Source: Deltaproteobacteria bacterium UBA7527
Lineage (GTDB): Bacteria; Desulfobacterota; Syntrophorhabdia; Syntrophorhabdales; Syntrophorhabdaceae
NCBI GenBank assembly: GCA_002478225.1
Contig: DLMV01000014.1
Coordinates: 4,768-22,642, forward strand
DNA length: 17,875 nucleotides
Reading direction: 5' to 3'
The number at the start of each line of letters is the position of its first letter. The stretch's first letter is position 1. A program made the position numbers and the translations under genes. Below, piece by piece: positions 5,514 to 10,804 of this stretch. The notes under the pieces were generated by a model that worked only from the letters and a program-made list of their open reading frames with translations, did no database searches and was not told where the DNA came from.

Positions 5514-7804
5514 AGCAACTCTACTATTGTAACACCTGTATTCTTTTCATCACCATGCACTTTCTTGCTGTAGCCGGTATCAGAGAGGTGGCTTCTTACG
5601 GCTTGCATAAGCCTCCCTGTTCCTATGCCATGGACTATCTTTACCGAAGACACACCCTGAACGATCGCCCGGTCCATGAAGGTGTCGAGCTCTCTCAGGG
5701 CCTCTTCGACCCTCATGCCTATAAGGTTTAGCTGCGGAACTTCTATCTTCTGGACATCAACCTGGATGGGGGTTTTAAGGGGAACTCTGCCTTCCGATGG
5801 TATCTTGTGGAGATAAACCTTCTTGATCTTTGTCCTGACGTTGCCTATCACTACCTCGCAGGAATCGCCTTCCCTGTCCTCATCGACGACATACCCGCTG
5901 CTTCCAAGGGTTTTTACTTTGACAAAATCCCCTACGGATATCTTTTCTTCTTCAGGAATCTCTTCCCTTAGAAACCTTTTTCTAAGGTTTTTCAATTTCC
6001 CCTTACTTCTTGTTATAGACGTTCTTTCTTTTTTTGCAACCTCTTTTTTTATTTCTTCTATCTCGATCTCGATCTCCGAGAGCAGGTTCCGGCATTTTTC
6101 CTCTACTTTTTGCATATATTCGTCTCTCTTCTCCTTTAGGAGCGAGAGTCGGTTCTTGAACTCCTCTTTCAATCCTGTCAGTCTCTTTCTTTCCTCAGCC
6201 ATATTCTTTCTCTCAGTTTCAAGGGAGCTGACGAGGCTGTTCAGCATGTATTCCTGCTTGCCAAGGTATTCATAGCTCTTCTCAATGATCTTTGGCGGCA
6301 CATCAATGTTCTTCGCCACATGTATGGCGTTGCTGTATCCCGCGGTTCCATAAAGGAGTTTGTAGAGCGGCTTAGAGTTGTCCATGTCAAAGGCAGTGGC
6401 AACGTTGATCGCAAAATCCCGCGTGTATCCGTACGCCTTCAAAAGATTAAGGTGGGTTGTCACAACCACCCTGCAGCCCTTTTCTATGAAGGCATCAATG
6501 ACACCCATCGCTATGGCAGATGCCTCCTGCGGCTCAGTGGCCCCGCCGATCTCGTCGATAAGGACCAGCTCATTCCCGTCAGCATGGTTGTAAAGGTCCT
6601 TGATGGCATACATGTGCGCCGTAAAGCTGCTCAGTTCCATGGCGATGTCCTGTTCGTCGCCGATGATCGCGAAGATATTCGAGAAGAGAGGGATGACAGG
6701 CGTGCCCGATGCCGGTATGTACAAACCGCTCTTCGCCATTACCGACAAAAGGCCTATCGTCTTGAGCGCTGCGGTCTTTCCGCCGGCGTTCGGCCCGCTT
6801 ATGATCATCACCTGCTTGCCGCTCTCCATCGTTATATCCACGGGCACTGTTTGGCTCTTTTTCGATATAGCGATAAAGGGGTTCACGGCGTTTCTGATCT
6901 CTATGCCACCCGTACTATCTGTCACCTCGGGCCGCGTGCAGCCGTACTCAATGGAGAAGAGCGCTATCGCATGATAGAAGTCCAACTCCTGTATCGCTGC
7001 AAGGTTTCCCTTGATGTCTTCAGCAGATTCCCTGACGGACTCCGTCAGGTTCCTCAGTATCCTCTTCTCCTCCTCTTTTTCTTCCTCAACGAGGATATTG
7101 ATGCTGTTGTTCAGTTCCACGCACTCAACAGGCTCAACGAAAGATGTCTTCAGTGAATGGGAATAGTCATGGACTATACCTTTCAGCACCTCGTTGAAGT
7201 TAGGCTTCAGCGGTATTACGTACCTGTTGTTGCGAAGCGATATATAGAAATCCTGGATAATGGGACGCACAGGCTCTTTTTCCATGATCTTCTCGAGCTG
7301 TTTCCGGATCCTTTCACGGAGCATAAAAAGGTCCGAGCGGATCCTTGACAATTCATAGGATGCGCTGTCCTCTATATATCCCTCGATATTGATCGCCCTG
7401 GATATCTTCGTGCTGAGCGCTGTCAGACGCTTTATCCTTTCCAGGAGCTCTGATACGAAAGGCTTCTTGTTGTGTGTTCTCTTTAAAAACGAAAGGGTGT
7501 CATCGCAGACCCTGATAAATCCTGCCGTCAAAAGCAGTTCCTGGGCTTCCAAGACAGAGTCTTTGATAATGACCCTTTTCACGATATCCCCTATATCGGG
7601 GATGTCCGACAGGGGGACCTTGCCGTCCCATTTGATCACCTCGAGGAGGGCATCGATCTTTTCCTGCCTCCCGGTTATCTCAGCATGCGTTTTCAGCGGC
7701 CTTATACCGGCGACAAGATCATGAATAAAAGGCGTTGAAGAATATTGGACAATAATATTAAGGAGCTTTAAAAAATCGAGGTATGATAAGGTTTTATCAA
7801 CCAT
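5510..7804 (-). CDS. mutS2: MutS2-family ATPase/endonuclease with C-terminal Smr domain
   Basis: MutS2 proteins act on branched DNA and in some bacteria on collided ribosomes; they are not mismatch-repair proteins. From ATG 7804 the product is 764 aa, the normal family size. It has a helical N-terminal core, Walker A GPNAGGKT (337-344), the signature DEQDIAMELSSFTAHM (383-398), Walker B LVLIDEIGGATEP (413-425), TTHLNLLK, a long coiled coil (about 520-600), a KOW-like strand region (about 625-670) and a Smr domain (about 690-764) with HGIGTGRLMQAVRSHL. Several motifs diverge from the usual RHPLL, DEQSI and DELGxGTDP. A TTG at 7816 would add four residues, but neither start has a clear ribosome site; the ATG fits the conserved N-terminus better. 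It begins 16 bp after yqeY and overlaps dnaG by 4 bp. Confidence 0.93.
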   Translation of the reverse strand: MVDKTLSYLDFLKLLNIIVQYSSTPFIHDLVAGIRPLKTHAEITGRQEKIDALLEVIKWDGKVPLSDIPDIGDIVKRVIIKDSVLEAQELLLTAGFIRVCDDTLSFLKRTHNKKPFVSELLERIKRLTALSTKISRAINIEGYIEDSASYELSRIRSDLFMLRERIRKQLEKIMEKEPVRPIIQDFYISLRNNRYVIPLKPNFNEVLKGIVHDYSHSLKTSFVEPVECVELNNSINILVEEEKEEEKRILRNLTESVRESAEDIKGNLAAIQELDFYHAIALFSIEYGCTRPEVTDSTGGIEIRNAVNPFIAISKKSQTVPVDITMESGKQVMIISGPNAGGKTAALKTIGLLSVMAKSGLYIPASGTPVIPLFSNIFAIIGDEQDIAMELSSFTAHMYAIKDLYNHADGNELVLIDEIGGATEPQEASAIAMGVIDAFIEKGCRVVVTTHLNLLKAYGYTRDFAINVATAFDMDNSKPLYKLLYGTAGYSNAIHVAKNIDVPPKIIEKSYEYLGKQEYMLNSLVSSLETERKNMAEERKRLTGLKEEFKNRLSLLKEKRDEYMQKVEEKCRNLLSEIEIEIEEIKKEVAKKERTSITRSKGKLKNLRKRFLREEIPEEEKISVGDFVKVKTLGSSGYVVDEDREGDSCEVVIGNVRTKIKKVYLHKIPSEGRVPLKTPIQVDVQKIEVPQLNLIGMRVEEALRELDTFMDRAIVQGVSSVKIVHGIGTGRLMQAVRSHLSDTGYSKKVHGDEKNTGVTIVELL

Positions 7805-7820
7805 AGATGGCTTCAACTAT

Positions 7821-8270
7821 CTACTGTGAAGATAGTCTTTTAAGCACCATGGCGCTGAGCACTTTTCCGTCGATCCTCCCTGGATATTTTTCCATAAGGA
7901 ACTTGATGACCTTCCCCATGTCTTTTTGTCCTTTCGCCTCCACCGCATTCACCGCTTCGTCTATGCCTGCCGTCATTTCCTCCTCGGTGAGCTGGGCAGG
8001 CAGGAACTCCTTAAGGATCTGCAGTTCCTTTTCTTCCTTCTCCACAAGGTCGAACCTCTGACCCTTTTTAAATCCTTCTATGGAATCGAGATGCTGTTTG
8101 ATAGATGTTTTAACGATCGCGAAGAACTCGTCTTCTGATAAGGCCCTGATCTTTTCGACTTCTTTATTCTTGATGGCAGCCAAGAGCATCCGAAGAACGG
8201 ATACTCTTATGCTGTCCTTTTGCTTTAATGCTTCTTTAAGTCCTTCCTCTACCTTCGACCTATGTTCCAT
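7821..8270 (-). CDS. yqeY: YqeY/GatB-like domain protein
   Basis: A 149-aa stand-alone YqeY protein. The family resembles the tRNA-binding tail domain of the GatB amidotransferase subunit, but its role as a free protein is not firmly established. Recognisable features are the N-terminal EGLKEALKQKDSIRVSVLRMLLAAIKNKE, the middle LQILKEFLPAQLTEEEM (about 83-99) and the C-terminal GQKDMGKVIKFLMEKYPGR followed by DGKVLSAMVLKRL. The length is typical. It starts 6 bp after the rpsU stop and is followed 16 bp later by mutS2. Location between rpsU and the primase/sigma genes is common in bacteria and supports the call. Confidence 0.93.
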   Translation of the reverse strand: MEHRSKVEEGLKEALKQKDSIRVSVLRMLLAAIKNKEVEKIRALSEDEFFAIVKTSIKQHLDSIEGFKKGQRFDLVEKEEKELQILKEFLPAQLTEEEMTAGIDEAVNAVEAKGQKDMGKVIKFLMEKYPGRIDGKVLSAMVLKRLSSQ

Positions 8271-8276
8271 CCCGGT

Positions 8277-8486
8277 TTAATAGAGGCCTTTGTCCATCGA
8301 CCTTTTCATCTTCTTCAAGGCCCTTTTCTTGGCCGCCAGTATCTTCTTTTTTCTTTTGACGCTTGGTTTCTCGAAATGCTCTCTCTTCTTTATCTCAGAC
8401 AGTATACCTGTCTTTTCGCACTGCTTTTTAAACCTTTTTAACGCACTCTCAAAGGATTCGCCTTCTCTTACGATAACTGCTGTCAT
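8277..8486 (-). CDS. rpsU: Small ribosomal subunit protein bS21
   Basis: bS21 is a small basic protein of the 30S subunit that assists translation initiation. The 69-aa product starts MTAVIVREGESFESALKRFK and ends in a lysine/arginine-rich helix (KRKKKILAAKKRALKKMKRS), both diagnostic of the family. The start ATG at 8486 has a purine-rich ribosome site AAGGAGGGAGGG about 8 nt upstream. It is the first gene of the five-gene operon rpsU-yqeY-mutS2-dnaG-rpoD, an expanded version of the classical rpsU-dnaG-rpoD arrangement. A sigma70-like promoter lies 60-90 bp upstream. Confidence 0.97.
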   Translation of the reverse strand: MTAVIVREGESFESALKRFKKQCEKTGILSEIKKREHFEKPSVKRKKKILAAKKRALKKMKRSMDKGLY

Positions 8487-8546
8487 TCATCTTTCCCTCC
8501 CTCCTTATGCAAGGCTCTGCATTATTTGCTTTATTTAAACCATAAA

Positions 8547-8575
8547 TTTAAACCCAAAGGACAACCTGAAGTCAA
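8547..8575 (-). promoter_or_regulatory. Sigma70-type promoter of the rpsU operon
   Basis: Minus strand: TTGACT (8570-8575), a 17-bp spacer (8553-8569) and TTTAAA (8547-8552, 4 of 6). It would give a leader of roughly 55 nt before rpsU. An 8-bp direct repeat TTTAAACC (8534-8541 and 8547-8554, 13-bp period) covers the -10 and the start region; its meaning is unclear. No other convincing promoter was seen before dnaG or rpoD. Confidence 0.6.
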
Positions 8576-8618
8576 TACATTTATCACCTATCTATATGTA
8601 ACAAATCGGATATATCAG

Positions 8619-8652
8619 AAAAAAGCCCGTTCAACGTTAAGGCACAACAGGC
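8619..8652 (-). terminator. Intrinsic terminator of purA
   Basis: Minus-strand transcript: GCCUGUU (8646-8652) pairs with AACGGGC (8625-8631), seven pairs including one G-U, across a 14-nt loop, followed directly by six U (8619-8624). It starts 13 bp after the purA stop, separating purA from the rpsU operon promoter. Confidence 0.72.
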
Positions 8653-8665
8653 CTTGTCGCGGCTG

Positions 8666-9958
8666 TCAGCTTGAAAATGGATTTCTCAGGATGATCGTGC
8701 TTTCCCTTTCAGGGCCCGTTGAGATGACGTCGATGGGAGCGCCGGTCAGCTCTTCGATCCTCTTTAGGTATATCTTTGCGTTCGCTGGAAGCGCTTCATA
8801 TTCCTTGATGCCTCGTATTGACTGGTTCCATCCGTCGAGCTGTTCATACTGCGGTTCGCACCGGTAGTAGTCCCGGATATCCATGGGCGGCTGTGAATAA
8901 TATCGTTTGCCGATCTTGTATTCTACACAGATATTGAGCTTCTCGAATGTATCAAGGACATCAAGCTTCATAAGGGCCGATCCTGTGACGCCGTTCAGCT
9001 TCACCGCCCTCTTTACGATCACCGCGTCAAACCATCCGCATCTCCTTGGTCGCCCGGTCGTTGCACCGTATTCATCGCCTATCGTGCGCATCAGTTCGCC
9101 TTCTGGACCTGTCAGCTCTGTCGGAAAGGGCCCCTCGCCGACTCTTGTCGTATACGCCTTGGTGATCCCGACAATCCGATCTATGCCCGTAGGAGGAAAA
9201 CCTGAGCCGCAGGATATGTTCCCGGACATCGTATTTGAAGATGTCACATAGGGATAGGTTCCGTGGTCAACATCCAGGTATGTCCCCTGGGCGCCTTCAA
9301 AAAGTATAGCCTTCTTTCTGTCCAGGCATTTGTGGAGGAACGAAACGGTATCGGTCGTATATTTCCGCAGGAGTTTCCTGTATTGGCTGAAATCCCTGAT
9401 GACCTGCCTCGGCTTATAACCTTCATCCTTGTAATATTTTTTTATAATGTAATTTTTGATCTCCAGGTTCTGCTTGACCTTCTCGGCAAAAACCTTTTTG
9501 TCAAGCAGGTCGATGACCCTGATCCCCAGTCTGCTTGATTTGTCCTCGTATGCAGGGCCAATCCCTCTTCCAGTCGTCCCGATCTTCTTTGCGCCCTTTG
9601 ACTCTTTCAAAACATCGAGCTTTTTGTGGTAAGGCATGATCACGTGGGCAAGACCGCTTATTAAAAGCTTCTTGTCGTTCTTAATAAAGCCAAGCTTTTT
9701 GAGTTCCGCGAGCTCTTGTTCAAGCACTGCCGGATCAAGCACTACACCATTCCCGATTACACAGTATTTGTCCTCATGAAGTATGCCTGACGGGATAAGG
9801 TGGAGAATGACCTTCTGTCCACTGGCAACGATAGTATGACCGGCATTGGGACCGCCCTGGAACCGTACGATCACGTCCGCATAATCGCTCAGATAGTCAA
9901 TGACCTTCCCTTTCCCTTCGTCGCCCCACTGAAGTCCGATAACCCCTACATTTGCCAT
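8666..9958 (-). CDS. purA: Adenylosuccinate synthetase
   Basis: Catalyses the GTP-dependent joining of IMP and aspartate to adenylosuccinate, the first committed step to AMP. From ATG 9958 the protein is 430 aa, as expected. The active-site loop QWGDEGKGKV (10-19) puts the catalytic aspartate at D13, and GPNAGHT (37-43) puts the general acid histidine at H41, the same numbers as in Escherichia coli. Further motifs are TGRGIGPAYEDK, the GNISCGSGFPPTGID loop and TRVGEGPFPTEL. The frame is open to 10048, but those extra 30 codons run into repeat DNA, and GAGGAG sits 7 nt before ATG 9958. It appears to be a single-gene unit ending in the terminator at 8619-8652. Confidence 0.97.
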   Translation of the reverse strand: MANVGVIGLQWGDEGKGKVIDYLSDYADVIVRFQGGPNAGHTIVASGQKVILHLIPSGILHEDKYCVIGNGVVLDPAVLEQELAELKKLGFIKNDKKLLISGLAHVIMPYHKKLDVLKESKGAKKIGTTGRGIGPAYEDKSSRLGIRVIDLLDKKVFAEKVKQNLEIKNYIIKKYYKDEGYKPRQVIRDFSQYRKLLRKYTTDTVSFLHKCLDRKKAILFEGAQGTYLDVDHGTYPYVTSSNTMSGNISCGSGFPPTGIDRIVGITKAYTTRVGEGPFPTELTGPEGELMRTIGDEYGATTGRPRRCGWFDAVIVKRAVKLNGVTGSALMKLDVLDTFEKLNICVEYKIGKRYYSQPPMDIRDYYRCEPQYEQLDGWNQSIRGIKEYEALPANAKIYLKRIEELTGAPIDVISTGPERESTIILRNPFSS

Positions 9959-10041
9959 GACCCATCTCCTCTGTGCTTTATTGCGCGCCGCAAAACAACT
10001 TAATATACCTCGCCGGTTAAAATCAAGAAGAATAGAACTAC

Positions 10042-10215
10042 AGCTCATGGCTCATAGCTCATAGCAGAAGCAAACACAAAATTCTAAGCACCAAATCCTA
10101 AACAATATCTAAATCCAAATATCAAATGTTCCAAACAAGTGCATGCTTTTCACGTTTTGAATTTGGAACATTCGAATTTGTTTAGTGCTTCGATATTCGG
10201 ATTTAGGATTTTCTG
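10042..10215. repeat. Intergenic repeat block upstream of purA, with long imperfect palindrome
   Basis: This is the main content of the 333-bp gap between purA and the small (+) gene. It opens with three 7-bp tandem units GCTCAT(G/A) (10043-10063). Next, 10079-10215 forms an imperfect inverted repeat. Its core arms are perfect: AATGTTCCAAA (10125-10135) and TTTGGAACATT (10162-10172). Outer words such as CTAAATCC and GGATTTAG also pair, with a GCATGC palindrome in the loop. It is AT-rich and repeats words like AAATCCTAAA. From memory, word strings like these are common between genes in deltaproteobacterial and other environmental genomes; I could not search. No promoter for purA stands out. 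Confidence 0.65.
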
Positions 10216-10229
10216 CAAGGATATTATGG

Positions 10230-10258
10230 TTGAAAATCACCTGCCAATATGACACAAT
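10230..10258 (+). promoter_or_regulatory. Candidate promoter of the 61-aa membrane protein gene
   Basis: TTGAAA (10230-10235), a 17-bp spacer and CACAAT (10253-10258, 4 of 6). It starts 15 bp after the repeat block and would give a leader of about 27 nt containing GGAGG (10277-10281). Confidence 0.42.
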
Positions 10259-10291
10259 CAGGAATAGCATAGCAATGGAGGATACGGGGCG

Positions 10292-10477
10292 ATGATCAGA
10301 GGCCTTATATGGTTCTATATCTTTGGCGGCGTATTTTCTTCTGCAATATTCCTGAGGGAACACCAGGACTTTGCGAACCTTATGACCGGCATCCTCCTGC
10401 TTGTGTCCGCCCTCGTTGTATACAACAAACGCAATGAGATTGAAAAGTGGGTCAGCGGTAGGGACAAAAAAGATTAA
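10292..10477 (+). CDS. Small two-segment membrane protein, function unknown
   Basis: I do not recognise the family. The 61-aa product has an N-terminal hydrophobic stretch (about residues 3-20, GLIWFYIFGGVFSSAIFL), a short polar link REHQDF, a second hydrophobic segment (about 29-43) and a charged tail NKRNEIEKWVSGRDKKD. That is the layout of a small inner-membrane hairpin protein. Support for a real gene: GGAGG 10 nt before the ATG, a plausible promoter, codon use like its neighbours, and a 3' end that just meets the opposing small gene (4-bp overlap of stop codons). An antisense ORF through this region has no recognisable features and is treated as a shadow. It may be a small-protein regulator or stress peptide, but there is no evidence for either. 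Confidence 0.62.
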   Translation: MIRGLIWFYIFGGVFSSAIFLREHQDFANLMTGILLLVSALVVYNKRNEIEKWVSGRDKKD

Positions 10478-10644
10478 TGTGAGGATTTCTCCTTTATAAC
10501 CTTTTCGTGAAGCCATATTTTGATAAGGGCGCCTCGATAAACACCTATCGTTTCACGAATTGCGTCAATATCCCGCACAAGAGATTCTGCAATATCCAGC
10601 GTTATGCGTATCTTTTTGCTCGAACGGGGACAGGAAGGTGACAT
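10474..10644 (-). CDS. Ribbon-helix-helix (CopG-type) DNA-binding protein, orphan antitoxin-like
   Basis: A 56-aa protein. After a basic start (MSPSCPRSSK) it has the strand KKIRITLDI (10-18), a first helix AESLVRDIDAIRETI (19-33), the turn GVY (34-36) and a second helix RGALIKIWLHEKVIK (37-51). That is a complete ribbon-helix-helix fold: a dimer that would contact DNA through the strand. The GVxxxALIKIWLxEK pattern resembles CopG-type antitoxins. No toxin gene is adjacent, so it may be an orphan antitoxin or a small repressor. ATG 10644 is the only start between the upstream in-frame stop and the domain; its ribosome site is poor. It converges on the 61-aa membrane gene with a 4-bp overlap. 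The domain match is good; the function is inferred. Confidence 0.72.
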   Translation of the reverse strand: MSPSCPRSSKKIRITLDIAESLVRDIDAIRETIGVYRGALIKIWLHEKVIKEKSSH

Positions 10645-10695
10645 TCTTAAGAAATTAAATAACTTTCGTAAAGGTCGGGAGAAGGGTTGCTCAAA

Positions 10696-10734
10696 ATATT
10701 ACCCATTTTGCGCTATGCACGAAATGGGTAATAT
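10696..10734. terminator. 13-bp perfect stem-loop after the UPF0182 gene
   Basis: ATATTACCCATTT (10696-10708) and AAATGGGTAATAT (10722-10734) form a 13-bp perfect stem with a 13-nt loop. On the minus strand the stem is followed by TTTTGAG, a weak U-run, so it could end the UPF0182 transcript about 70 bp after its stop. It could equally be a copy of a short palindromic repeat. Confidence 0.5.
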
Positions 10735-10804
10735 AGCAAAGCGAAAAGAAGGGACGGGATCGTAAAAAGAAAGGCCAACAAGTCACGATATCCAAATATG
10801 TTCC

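Noticed and set aside
6320..7156. 278-codon plus-strand ORF inside mutS2
   Set aside because: It is entirely antisense to a well-supported mutS2, with no ribosome site or domain; it is open only because of the codon bias of the real gene.
8487..8665. tRNA or small RNA between rpsU and purA
   Set aside because: No cloverleaf or CCA-like end found; the stretch is explained by the rpsU promoter and the purA terminator.
9959..10048. 30-codon N-terminal extension of purA
   Set aside because: ATG 9958 has a good ribosome site and gives the D13/H41 numbering of known enzymes; the extension is not similar to the family and runs toward repeat DNA.
10275..10295. Six-codon leader ORF overlapping the start of the 61-aa gene (ATGA)
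   Set aside because: Too short to separate from chance; its ATG is part of the purine-rich ribosome-site region.
10109..10516. 135-codon minus-strand ORF across the small membrane-protein gene
   Set aside because: It runs antisense to the 61-aa gene and through the AT-rich palindrome, overlaps the ribbon-helix-helix gene in another frame, and its protein has no recognisable domain or sensible composition.
10645..10804. Possible remnant toxin gene next to the ribbon-helix-helix gene
   Set aside because: A short open minus-strand frame exists, but the peptide is mostly a translation of the perfect inverted repeat and has no toxin motif.
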